From positions 1 to 64,000 of the forward strand of contig JAHILF010000141.1 in NCBI GenBank assembly GCA_018897105.1: a DNA stretch of 64,000 nt, written 5' to 3'. Each line of letters starts with the position of its first letter. Position 1 is the stretch's first letter. A program made the position numbers and the translations under genes. Shown here piece after piece: positions 28,115 to 37,341 of the stretch. The notes under the pieces were generated by a model that worked only from the letters and a program-made list of their open reading frames with translations, was not told where the DNA came from and ran no database searches. The stretch comes from Pseudomonadota bacterium (GTDB lineage Bacteria > Desulfobacterota > Desulfobulbia > Desulfobulbales > SURF-16).

Positions 28115-29221
28115 TCAGCCGCTGATAATCCCAAGAATTTCCTCATCATTGAGTGGTCGTCTTTTGCTGTCTGCCTGATGGCGGACAAGTTTAACAACCT
28201 GCTCAAGCCTTTCCGCCGGCAGGGCACAACCCAGGGCGTGCAGCCGGTCCTGGATGGCCCTTTTACCTGATTTCCTGCCCAGCAAGAGTCGGCGCTCTCC
28301 GCCCACCCTTTCCGGATCATAGGGCTCATAGGTGGCCGGATTTCTGGTCAGGCCCTGCAGGTGAAGACCGGTTTCGCAGGTAAAGATTTCCTCCCCCACC
28401 AAGGGATGAGAGCCGGGAATCTGCCTTGCGGCGGCATGGGCCACGGTTAGACAGAGCGGACGAAGATGTTCGGTTTTGTAGGGCCGTCTTTCGCCACGCA
28501 GGGCAAGGTAGCCTGCCATCTCCTCCACTCGGCTGTTGCCGGCCCGCTCCCCGATACCGAGAACAGTAGCGTCAGCCCAGTCGGCCCCGGCCTCAAGTGC
28601 GGCAATGCCATTAGCCGTGGCCATGCCGAAATCGTTATGGGCATGAATGCCGATCTCAAGCGAGCTGATCCTGGCAATCTTGCGGACGAGGCCGGCGATT
28701 GTCCCAGGGCTGGCGATTCCCACCGTGTCCGCCAGCCGCACCCTGGCGGCCCCGGCTTGTTCCGCGATTTGAATGAGCTGCACCAGAAAATCCTCATCGG
28801 CCCGGGTGGCATCTTCCAGTCCAACGGAAACAATGGGAATGCCTTTTGCCAGGCTGTGCCGGATAGAGGTGGCCAGAGTCTCTTTGACCCAATTGCGGTT
28901 GCGGCCGAGTTTTTCATAAATATGCAGATCCGAGGCCGGGATCGACAGGGAAAGAACGTCAGGGATCAGCGCGGCAGCCACGTCAATGTCAGCGGCAAGG
29001 CATCGGCACCAGAGGGCCATGCGGCTGCCGCTCTTCCTGCGGCGCAGAATGCGCATAAGGAGAGGCAGTTCCTGGTCGTAGGGCGTGGCAATGCCGAGTT
29101 CGATCTCTTCGATGCCGATCCTGGCCAGGAGTTTGGCGATTTTTATTTTTACCGCCAAGGGGAAAAATACTCCGGGGGCCTGCTCTCCTTCACGCAACGT
29201 GCTGTCGATCAGTCCTTTCAT
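28115..29221 (-). CDS. nifV: Homocitrate synthase
   Basis: LIDSTLREGEQAPGVFF..IHAHNDFGMATANGIAALEAGADWADATVLGIGERAGNS; nif context. Confidence 0.9.
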   Translation of the reverse strand: MKGLIDSTLREGEQAPGVFFPLAVKIKIAKLLARIGIEEIELGIATPYDQELPLLMRILRRRKSGSRMALWCRCLAADIDVAAALIPDVLSLSIPASDLHIYEKLGRNRNWVKETLATSIRHSLAKGIPIVSVGLEDATRADEDFLVQLIQIAEQAGAARVRLADTVGIASPGTIAGLVRKIARISSLEIGIHAHNDFGMATANGIAALEAGADWADATVLGIGERAGNSRVEEMAGYLALRGERRPYKTEHLRPLCLTVAHAAARQIPGSHPLVGEEIFTCETGLHLQGLTRNPATYEPYDPERVGGERRLLLGRKSGKRAIQDRLHALGCALPAERLEQVVKLVRHQADSKRRPLNDEEILGIISG

Positions 29222-29232
29222 GGTTGCACCTC

Positions 29233-29613
29233 TCAGAAAAGCAGATCCAGAAAAATGGCTATGGCAGAAGTTGCAAAGATGAAAAGGTAATTGAGGTTCT
29301 CCCGTGATTTCTGCAAGGACGACAGGATGTAGGTCACAACTTGCCGGTCGTTGGCCGAAAACTCTTCGCCTTTTTCCAGTTTGTCGATCAGGTTGAATTC
29401 GCTGATGGCCTTTTTGCGTTTTTCGGTGATGGAGTAGCGGAAGCCGAAAAAGAGGATGTAGCCGATGATGCCCATGTACCATACCGGTCGGAATAGTTGC
29501 GGCTGCAGGTCTTTTATGGCCATCAGAGCCCGGAAGGACAGGGCGGACATGAGCCCAATGACAAAAAAAAGATTAATAACGATTGGCGGCAGGGTATGTG
29601 GTGAGTTTTTCAT
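29233..29613 (-). CDS. Hypothetical membrane protein
   Basis: Two N-terminal hydrophobic segments and one at the C-terminus; downstream of 29615-30925. Confidence 0.55.
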   Translation of the reverse strand: MKNSPHTLPPIVINLFFVIGLMSALSFRALMAIKDLQPQLFRPVWYMGIIGYILFFGFRYSITEKRKKAISEFNLIDKLEKGEEFSANDRQVVTYILSSLQKSRENLNYLFIFATSAIAIFLDLLF

Positions 29614-29614
29614 C

Positions 29615-30925
29615 TCAAGACTCCTCAATCTGCCGGCGGAACCAGTGAAGCTGTTTGTCCCGGATCTTTTTCATGTCCAGATGATAGATGTTCTGCGGGA
29701 AAAGTAGTTCGGCAACCCCGGTGTCAAAGATGCGTTTGACCTCATACTCATCGTGGGAAACGTCCCTCTGGTAGATATAATTGAGGTAGCTCTGGTAAGT
29801 ATGAACGATAAACTCAACCCGCATGCCGCCGAGCCTGGCAAAAAACTTGAACATGGCGGTGTTGGAGGAGCTGCCTGTGTTTTTACTGGCCCTTTTGGGC
29901 CCGGTGAGCGAGTCGGAGATGTCCTCGAGCGCCATGAAGGAATTGGCTTTAATAGCGCTGCTGGTCAGGTGCTTCTGGAATATCTTGATATCCTGGGTTG
30001 ATTCCAGCACCCCCATGAGGCCTAATTCGTCGTCCACCGCCACCGCAGGATTTTCCTCCCCCTTGCGCAGCAGTTTCAGCACCTTTGCCTCAGGCGGTTT
30101 TTTGCGGATCGAGACATAGATGGGGATTTCCCTGTCGTTTTGAGAAAAGCGCCGCCGCTTGAGCAGGGTGAGCTTCTGCCCCGGCTCAAGGGAGATGTGC
30201 TCCGCCTCTTTGCGGCTGATGATCTTCAGCTGTTGGCAGGTGAAATGATCCTTTTCGTGGGTGCTGAGCAGATAGACGATTTCCAGTTCACCGATCTTGG
30301 CCTTTTTGCTCCAGACATGATCGTTGAGAAATTCGAGGAACTGGGCAAACTTGTTCTCAATGCCTGTTTCGCGTTCCCTCTGGTCGATTGAGCCGGCCAG
30401 GTTCATGAGGATAAGCTTGCGTTTGGCTTCATAGCGGGCCTTCAGGTGGTAACGGTCGTCGAAAACGATGAGCAGCAGTTCCGCGGGACTGCTCAGGGCA
30501 TCTATTTCGTTGGTCATCTCAATGTGGGAACTGTAATTGGCCAACACCTTGCTGCGCAGGTAACGGATCACGCCGTCTGCTGTTCTGGAGTAATTGTTGA
30601 CCCGGGAGACGATTTCCCGTTCCGTGCCTTCGATGCCGAACATGTTGCCCAAGAGCATATAGGCGCGGTGGTCTATTTCCTGGCGGCGGGTTCGGTCATG
30701 GAGCAGGGTCTGGATGGCGGCAAATGATCGGACATTGAGAAATTCAAAGATCTGGTTGCGGATGACGCGGTATTTTGTTGATAACTCTCCTCTGCCGAGC
30801 AGGGACGCCATGTCGCGGGCCTGCCGGGAAAAATTGCTGCTGCTCGGTTGCAGGCTGGCCTGGGTTGCAAAAGGCCCGCTCTGGTCAAGCAGGAGAAACA
30901 TATTGTTCTGGGTTGTCTGAGGCAT
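29615..30925 (-). CDS. Hypothetical protein (436 aa)
   Basis: Long ORF with no family recognised; overlaps the start region of the next gene. Confidence 0.65.
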   Translation of the reverse strand: MPQTTQNNMFLLLDQSGPFATQASLQPSSSNFSRQARDMASLLGRGELSTKYRVIRNQIFEFLNVRSFAAIQTLLHDRTRRQEIDHRAYMLLGNMFGIEGTEREIVSRVNNYSRTADGVIRYLRSKVLANYSSHIEMTNEIDALSSPAELLLIVFDDRYHLKARYEAKRKLILMNLAGSIDQRERETGIENKFAQFLEFLNDHVWSKKAKIGELEIVYLLSTHEKDHFTCQQLKIISRKEAEHISLEPGQKLTLLKRRRFSQNDREIPIYVSIRKKPPEAKVLKLLRKGEENPAVAVDDELGLMGVLESTQDIKIFQKHLTSSAIKANSFMALEDISDSLTGPKRASKNTGSSSNTAMFKFFARLGGMRVEFIVHTYQSYLNYIYQRDVSHDEYEVKRIFDTGVAELLFPQNIYHLDMKKIRDKQLHWFRRQIEES

Positions 30926-30976
30926 GAGATATCTTTACCGTAAAGAAAATAAAATGCAAAAATAACTTTGGTCGAA

Positions 30977-31708
30977 TCAGGCGTGTTTTTGCGTCAACCT
31001 GATAAAATTCCTGAAAAATTGATGAAAATGGCGCCCGGTCAGCCATTTTTGTTTTTCTGCATCCGCCGCTATCTGTTTTGTACTGATATTCTTGCCGGGG
31101 ATGGAGTCGAGCCATTCAGAGTCCTTGTCGAGCCAGACGGAGACGTCTTCCGGGGCAGCGGCGTGATTGTCAAACTGGACACCGATAATGTATGGCCTGT
31201 TCTGCACGGTAAAGGCCTCAACCTGGCATTCCTTTGAGGTAGCCAGGATTTGAAAATGACTGGGAACGGGCGGTATAACCGCCTGCCCGTGCCATTTGAA
31301 CAGGGGCGGATGGGTGTCAATGCCCTTGAATATCGGATGGGCGCGGCCATTGCTTGTCAGGTGACCCTCGATAAAACCGATACTGTGACAGAAGTTGGGG
31401 CCGATACGGCCGCCCAGTGCTTCCGCCAGAAGCTGGTGGCCGAGGCAGATGCCGAGGCATGGTTTGTCACTTTGCAGCCAGCGCCGGATGGTCTGTTTTT
31501 CTCGGTGCAGGAAGGGATACTCCTCTACCTGGTTGACATTGGGGCCTCCTCCGAGGATGATAAGGCCGTTGTAAGACGACAGGTCGGGGATTTGCTGATG
31601 CCACAACTCAATAACGTCTAATCTCGCGTTATCCCTGGCTGCGGCCTCAAGAAGGAATTTCCCCGGACCTTCCCACCATACATGTTGAAAAACGGCTAGC
31701 TGTATCAT
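30977..31708 (-). CDS. Class I glutamine amidotransferase-like protein
   Basis: GLIILGGGPNVNQVEEYPFL..KPCLGICLGHQLLAEALGG..GVQFDNHA. Confidence 0.85.
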   Translation of the reverse strand: MIQLAVFQHVWWEGPGKFLLEAAARDNARLDVIELWHQQIPDLSSYNGLIILGGGPNVNQVEEYPFLHREKQTIRRWLQSDKPCLGICLGHQLLAEALGGRIGPNFCHSIGFIEGHLTSNGRAHPIFKGIDTHPPLFKWHGQAVIPPVPSHFQILATSKECQVEAFTVQNRPYIIGVQFDNHAAAPEDVSVWLDKDSEWLDSIPGKNISTKQIAADAEKQKWLTGRHFHQFFRNFIRLTQKHA

Positions 31709-31722
31709 GGTGTTTTCTGTCT

Positions 31723-31767
31723 AAAAAGGCGCACAGGGTCGGTGAGGGGCGAGAAACCCTGTGCGCC
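31723..31767 (-). terminator. Rho-independent terminator downstream of the porin gene
   Basis: GGCGCACAGGGT...ACCCTGTGCGCC stem with a TTTTT tract on the minus strand. Confidence 0.8.
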
Positions 31768-31793
31768 GGAGAGGGGTGTTTTTTAACGACCCG

Positions 31794-32618
31794 CTAGAAG
31801 GACATACTCAGGGTTACGCCGCCGTATACAAAGTCACTGTCTTCGCCGTTGACGCTGGTGGACTCAAGCAAATCCTGAGCTTCGCTGGATAACGGGAATG
31901 AGTAGTAAATCTCCGGAGTGACGGAGAAATACTCGCCAACAGGGAAACTCATGGACGCAGAAAGGCGGCCGTCATGAAAATCCCGGTAAGCGTCGCCCGT
32001 GGCTACCCAGTCGCCGTTGGCATCCTTGGTCATTTCGGAGTAGCTGCTGTCATCATCGGAGTAAAGATAGCTGACCTGGGCGCCTAAATCCAGGTTCAGT
32101 TTTTCGTTGATAGCAAAGGAATGGGATACGCCCAAGGTGAGGTACCATCCCGGAAGATTGCTGAAGTCCCGGTAAATTGCCAGCGAAGGAGACAGCAAGG
32201 TCTTCAGTGTGGCGCTGACGTAAACTTCCTGAGTGTCTTCCAAACCATCAAGGCCATAATAGATATAGCCAACCCCGTAATCGGCAAAACTGCAGGAGGC
32301 GTCATAGGAGATGGTCATATCTGTTTCGGTCCAGCTGCTAGAGTCCTGATCGTCGCCTCCAAAGGAATCATGCAGGTCCGTATCAAGGTTGCCCCAGAGA
32401 TTGAAGCCGAAGCCTTTGTAGCCAACAGTCATGGAGGGCTGCAGGACGATGCTGTCCTTGCTCAACTCAAAACCGCGCCATACATATTTGCTGAGCGCTG
32501 AGACGCTGAGGTCTGCAGTGGGTTTTTCCTCTTCTGCCCAGGCTGTGGATGCTGCGATGCCGGTGCAGAGAATGCCCATCAGGGCCATGCTGCCTATTGT
32601 TAACATACTCTTTCTCAT
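31794..32618 (-). CDS. Outer-membrane beta-barrel (TorF-like putative porin)
   Basis: Signal peptide, then ADLSVSALSKYVWRGFELSKDSIVLQPSMTVGYKGFGFNLWGNLDTDL. Confidence 0.75.
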   Translation of the reverse strand: MRKSMLTIGSMALMGILCTGIAASTAWAEEEKPTADLSVSALSKYVWRGFELSKDSIVLQPSMTVGYKGFGFNLWGNLDTDLHDSFGGDDQDSSSWTETDMTISYDASCSFADYGVGYIYYGLDGLEDTQEVYVSATLKTLLSPSLAIYRDFSNLPGWYLTLGVSHSFAINEKLNLDLGAQVSYLYSDDDSSYSEMTKDANGDWVATGDAYRDFHDGRLSASMSFPVGEYFSVTPEIYYSFPLSSEAQDLLESTSVNGEDSDFVYGGVTLSMSF

Positions 32619-32686
32619 TTTTCTTTCTCCTTGAAAAATAGATTGTTGCGGCGCCCCGTCTGAAGCCGGGGCATTTAAGGTTGGGT

Positions 32687-34006
32687 TTATTTTGTTACCT
32701 GGAAATCGTTATAGGCGTTGGCGCCGTGTTCGCCGATATCAAGGCCTTCCATTTCTTCCTCTTCGCTTACTCTGAGGCCTACGGTCAGGTCAATGGCTTT
32801 GAAGAGGATAAATGCTACGCCAAAGGACCAGATAAATGCTGCACCGATGCCGATCAGCTGAGTGGTCACAATCTTCATTGTGGGGCCTCCCATGTTAAAC
32901 AGTCCTGCCGCCAGGGTGCCCCAAGCCCCGCATACGCCGTGTACCGAAACAGCGCCCACCGGATCATCGATGTGCATGCGGTCGATGAGGTAAACGGAAA
33001 GCACCACCAGGATACCCGCGATAGCGCCGATGATGATTGAGCTGGTCGGGCTGACATTGGCACATCCGGCGGTGATACCTACCAAGCCGGCCAGGGCGCC
33101 GTTCAGACTCATGCCGATATCAGGTTTTTTGAACATGACCCATGAGGTGATCATGCCAAAAACTGCGCCTGCTGCGGCAGCCATGTTGGTGTTGACAAAG
33201 ATCATGGCAATGCTCTTATCCGCCGTGGTGGTGGAGCCTGGGTTGAATCCGAACCAACCCAGCCAGAGGATAAAGACGCCGAGGGCGGCCATGGGGATGT
33301 TGTGACCCGGGATCGCCCGCACTTCACCATTTTTGCCGTATTTGCCGATGCGCGGTCCGAGGACAATGGCGCCGGCCAGAGCAGCCCAGCCACCAATTGA
33401 ATGTACAACAGTTGAGCCGGCAAAGTCAATAAATCCGAGTTTTTCCAACCAGCCATTGCCGTTCAGCAGACTGCCCCAGGCCCAACTGCCGAATATCGGA
33501 TAGATAAAGGCGCAGACAATGGCGCTGTAGATCAAATAGCCGCTAAACTTGGTCCGTTCAGCCATGGCGCCGGAGACAATGGTGGCAGCCGTGGCCGCAA
33601 AGACGCACTGAAACATCCAGAAGGCCAGTACCCAAGGATCGCCGTCGGGCGTCCAGCCGGAGAGGAAAAAATCAGTGGTGCCGAACCAGCCGGTGCTGGT
33701 GGTGCCGAACATCAGGCCAAATCCAACGGCCCAGAAGGCTATGGAGCCCATGGAAAAGTCCATGAGGTTTTTCATCATGATGTTGACCGCATTCTTGGCG
33801 CGGGTAAAACCGGTTTCCACCATGGCGAACCCGGCCTGCATAAAAAAGACAAGGGCTGCGGCGATCAGTGTCCACAGGTAATTGGCGTGTTCCTGAACCA
33901 GGGCGATGGCCGCGGCGTTGCTGATCGCGGTGGGCGCTTCATCGGCTGCCCAAGCCAGGGTGGGCAATATGAGGAGGGCGGTTGTGAGTAGTATTTTTTT
34001 CTTCAT
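32687..34006 (-). CDS. amtB: Ammonium transporter
   Basis: FFMQAGFAMVETGFTRAKNAVNIMMKNLMDF..GSTVVHSIGGWAALAGAIVLGPR; adjacent to glnK. Confidence 0.92.
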   Translation of the reverse strand: MKKKILLTTALLILPTLAWAADEAPTAISNAAAIALVQEHANYLWTLIAAALVFFMQAGFAMVETGFTRAKNAVNIMMKNLMDFSMGSIAFWAVGFGLMFGTTSTGWFGTTDFFLSGWTPDGDPWVLAFWMFQCVFAATAATIVSGAMAERTKFSGYLIYSAIVCAFIYPIFGSWAWGSLLNGNGWLEKLGFIDFAGSTVVHSIGGWAALAGAIVLGPRIGKYGKNGEVRAIPGHNIPMAALGVFILWLGWFGFNPGSTTTADKSIAMIFVNTNMAAAAGAVFGMITSWVMFKKPDIGMSLNGALAGLVGITAGCANVSPTSSIIIGAIAGILVVLSVYLIDRMHIDDPVGAVSVHGVCGAWGTLAAGLFNMGGPTMKIVTTQLIGIGAAFIWSFGVAFILFKAIDLTVGLRVSEEEEMEGLDIGEHGANAYNDFQVTK

Positions 34007-34053
34007 GATATTTCACCAAAAAATGTAGAGAATTAATCTTTGTTATCTTTCTG

Positions 34054-34395
<342 letters not shown>

Positions 34396-34440
34396 TTACC
34401 CTCCTTAAAGTTGCCGTTAGTTGCTTTGTCAATTTGTATA

Positions 34441-34455
34441 GCCAGTTATGTGCCA
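34441..34455 (-). promoter_or_regulatory. Sigma-54-like promoter for glnK-amtB
   Basis: Minus strand TGGCACATAACTGGC; GG/GC elements at correct spacing, -12 element imperfect. Confidence 0.6.
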
Positions 34456-34825
34456 AGGGAAGATTTTTTATAAAAAAACTAAATTAACTAATTGAAAATA
34501 TGGATAAATAAGAAAATTTGTATGGGTGTAACGCAGCAAGGCTTTAGTGGGTGTATGTTACAATTATGTAATTTTTTCAATTGTCATGTTGCCAAAAATG
34601 TAAACATGGCTGGTGACGGGTCGGCCGGCGTCCTGTTTCCGGTAATGATTTACTGGCTGCGGCGCCCTGCAGGGCTTTTAGGGCAGCAACAGTTGCTTGA
34701 TTTCTAGATTTGTAAAAAATGATATTTGTTTATTTACAAAAATGTAAATGTTTGCCTGGCGTCTATAAGGATGTTTGTCTATTATTTGTTTTGCTTACAG
34801 TATGTTATCGTGTTTGTGATGGTGA

Positions 34826-34840
34826 TGGCATATCCTTTGC
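34826..34840 (+). promoter_or_regulatory. Sigma-54 promoter for the second amt gene
   Basis: TGGCATATCCTTTGC followed by TTTT, about 65 nt upstream of the CDS. Confidence 0.75.
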
Positions 34841-34897
34841 TTTTAAGTTGAGCCAATTGTAAGCCAATGATCAATTTTCACAAAAACAAAAGGAGTA

Positions 34898-36118
34898 ATG
34901 ACAATGAATACCGGTGATACAGCCTTTATGCTGGTTGCAACTGCCATGGTCATGTTGATGACCCCTGGCCTTGCCCTGTTTTACGGAGGGATGGTTCGTT
35001 CCAAAAATGTGCTCAGCACCATTATGCAGAGTTTTATCTGTCTGGGGCTTATTTCCATTATATGGGTGGTGTATGGCTATTCCCTGGCCTTTGGTCCGGA
35101 TGTGGGCGGGTTTATCGGGAACCTGGACTGGCTTGGCCTGAAAGGAGTTGGTTTGGAAGCGGGTCCCTACAGCGCAACGATTCCTCATCTGTTGTTCTGC
35201 GCCTTCCAGCTCATGTTTGCTGTGATCACGCCGGCGCTTATTACCGGTGCATTTGCCGAGCGTATCAAATTTTCCGCCTTTCTCCTCTTCACTGTACTGT
35301 GGAGCACCCTTGTTTATTTTCCGGTGTGCCACTGGGTATGGGGCGGAGGCTGGGTCAGCGGCCACGGCGGGCTGGATTTTGCCGGCGGTACCGTTATTCA
35401 TATTAATTCCGGTGCCGCGGCATTGGTGGCAGCGCTGTTAGTCGGGAAGAGAAAAGGCTGGGGCACGGAGGCCATCCATCCCCATAATCTCTCCATGACC
35501 ATTCTGGGGGCTGGCATCCTGTGGTTCGGTTGGTTCGGCTTTAATGCCGGTAGTGCGCTGGCAGCAAACGGCATTGCAGCAAATGCCTTCTTTGTTACCC
35601 AGGTAGCCGCAGGCTGCGCTGCCCTTTCCTGGATCATCGCTGAATGGTTGATTCAGGGCAAACCGACCACCCTTGGCGCTGCATCAGGTGCGGTTGCCGG
35701 TCTGGTTGCCATCACGCCGGCCGCAGGTTTTGTCGGACCGCTTTCATCGGTTGTTATCGGCCTGGTTGCAGGGGTTATCTGCTATCTGGCAATAATTGCC
35801 AAAGGCAAGATCGGCTATGACGATTCCCTGGATGTCGTCGGTGTGCATGGGGTTGGAGGACTCTGGGGTGCTCTGGCCACCGGTCTTTTTGCTTCAACAG
35901 CCGTGAACCCGGCAGGTCATGACGGGCTTTTTTTCGGTAACCCCAGTCTCCTTGGTATTCAGGCCATGGATGCCTTTATTACCATCGGTTACTCAATGAC
36001 CGTCACCTTTATCATACTCAAGGTCATTGATCGGGTTGTCGGCCTGCGGGTAGACAAGGATGATGAGGTGCAGGGCCTTGATATTACGCAGCACAGCGAA
36101 ATTGGTTACAATCTGTAA
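34898..36118 (+). CDS. Ammonium transporter (second copy)
   Basis: TPGLALFYGGMVRSKNVLSTIMQSF..DFAGGTVIHINSGAAALVAALLVGKRKG..VVGVHGVGGLWGALATGLFA. Confidence 0.93.
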   Translation: MTMNTGDTAFMLVATAMVMLMTPGLALFYGGMVRSKNVLSTIMQSFICLGLISIIWVVYGYSLAFGPDVGGFIGNLDWLGLKGVGLEAGPYSATIPHLLFCAFQLMFAVITPALITGAFAERIKFSAFLLFTVLWSTLVYFPVCHWVWGGGWVSGHGGLDFAGGTVIHINSGAAALVAALLVGKRKGWGTEAIHPHNLSMTILGAGILWFGWFGFNAGSALAANGIAANAFFVTQVAAGCAALSWIIAEWLIQGKPTTLGAASGAVAGLVAITPAAGFVGPLSSVVIGLVAGVICYLAIIAKGKIGYDDSLDVVGVHGVGGLWGALATGLFASTAVNPAGHDGLFFGNPSLLGIQAMDAFITIGYSMTVTFIILKVIDRVVGLRVDKDDEVQGLDITQHSEIGYNL

Positions 36119-36217
36119 GGTTTGATAATGCCCGTAATAGAGGGTTTTCATTGTCCGTAAAAAAGGAAGAGAAACCATTTGACAGAAAACTGATTTTTAC
36201 TTTTATTTCTTGATGAC

Positions 36218-36264
36218 GGCCACGGCTGCACAGTGTTGGGGAACTGTGCGCTGTGGCCTTTTTT
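36218..36264 (+). terminator. Rho-independent terminator after amt
   Basis: GGCCACGGCTGCACAGT...ACTGTGCGCTGTGGCC followed by TTTTTT. Confidence 0.8.
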
Positions 36265-36328
36265 ATGGATGATGAGTCAAAATGAGCGCCGCAGGGTACA
36301 CGCTATCTGCAGATGAAGAGTCTAATAT

Positions 36329-37339
36329 TCAGCGATGGATCATCTGATAAAAATGCTTGAAAACATCATCCGTTAGGGATGACTGCCAGTGGCCGGTATA
36401 TTTTGCGGCAAGCCAGAAGGTAAAGAAGAGGCTCAGCAAACCACATGGTAGAAGAAAGGGGGAAAGTTTTTTTGTGAAAAGAGCGGTCAGGGTTAAGCAG
36501 TCTTCCTGGGGGCAGCGGGCCACACACTCCAGGCAGCCAATGCATTCCGGGCTGATCAATTTTTTTTTGGCCGTAATTTTGATTGCCGCGGGGCAGATAT
36601 CCTCGCACTTTTTGCAATCAATGCATTTTTTCTGGTCCCGGGTAACCTGCAGCGGGCCTGCCAGGGCAAGCAGACCGAGCAGGGCTCCGTATGGACAGAG
36701 ATAACGGCACCAGAAGTTGCGCAGCACAATGGACAATATCACCAGGCAAGTCATGATGCCCAGGGCAAGAACTGAGGGATGGAGAAAAAAGAATAGCATC
36801 CGGGCATCGGTGGTGATGCTGTAAGGGGAACGGCTGAAATTTTCCAGGGCGGCGAGATCCATCTTCCAGAGGATGAGGTAGAGGAAAAAACCGAGGAGCA
36901 GGTATTTGAGCAGCGGCAGTGGGTAGTCAAGCCATTGGGGAAGGCGCAGAAGATAGGGCCTTTTGCTGCGGCGGAGGTGGCCGGTCGCCCTGTTGGTCAG
37001 GCAATGAAGCAGCTCAGAGGTGAAGCCCACCGGGCATACCCAGCCGCAGAATCCTTTGCGGAACAGAAAAGCCAGGACAAGGGCGGCAGTGAAAATGGTA
37101 AGTCCGGCAGGATGAAGTGGGTCATATTGCCCGGTAAGGAGGAACTGCTTCAGGCTCACCAGGGCGCCGATGGGCAGGAAGGCCTCCACTGAGGGAGGCC
37201 TTGGCGTATAGTTGCCGCCGGCAACCGCCCATTGATAAAATTGGTAAAACCGGAAGCCGATAAACAGGCAGAAGAGGAGAAATGCGCCGTGGACCAGACG
37301 GCGCATCAAAGGAAGAACAAGAAAGTGCCTGTTGGGCAT
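36329..37339 (-). CDS. 4Fe-4S polyferredoxin membrane protein (NapH/MauN/CcoG-like)
   Basis: FCGWVCPVGF; FWCRYLCPYGALLGL; CIDCKKCEDICPAAI; CIGCLECVARCPQEDC. Confidence 0.85.
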   Translation of the reverse strand: MPNRHFLVLPLMRRLVHGAFLLFCLFIGFRFYQFYQWAVAGGNYTPRPPSVEAFLPIGALVSLKQFLLTGQYDPLHPAGLTIFTAALVLAFLFRKGFCGWVCPVGFTSELLHCLTNRATGHLRRSKRPYLLRLPQWLDYPLPLLKYLLLGFFLYLILWKMDLAALENFSRSPYSITTDARMLFFFLHPSVLALGIMTCLVILSIVLRNFWCRYLCPYGALLGLLALAGPLQVTRDQKKCIDCKKCEDICPAAIKITAKKKLISPECIGCLECVARCPQEDCLTLTALFTKKLSPFLLPCGLLSLFFTFWLAAKYTGHWQSSLTDDVFKHFYQMIHR

Positions 37340-37341
37340 TA

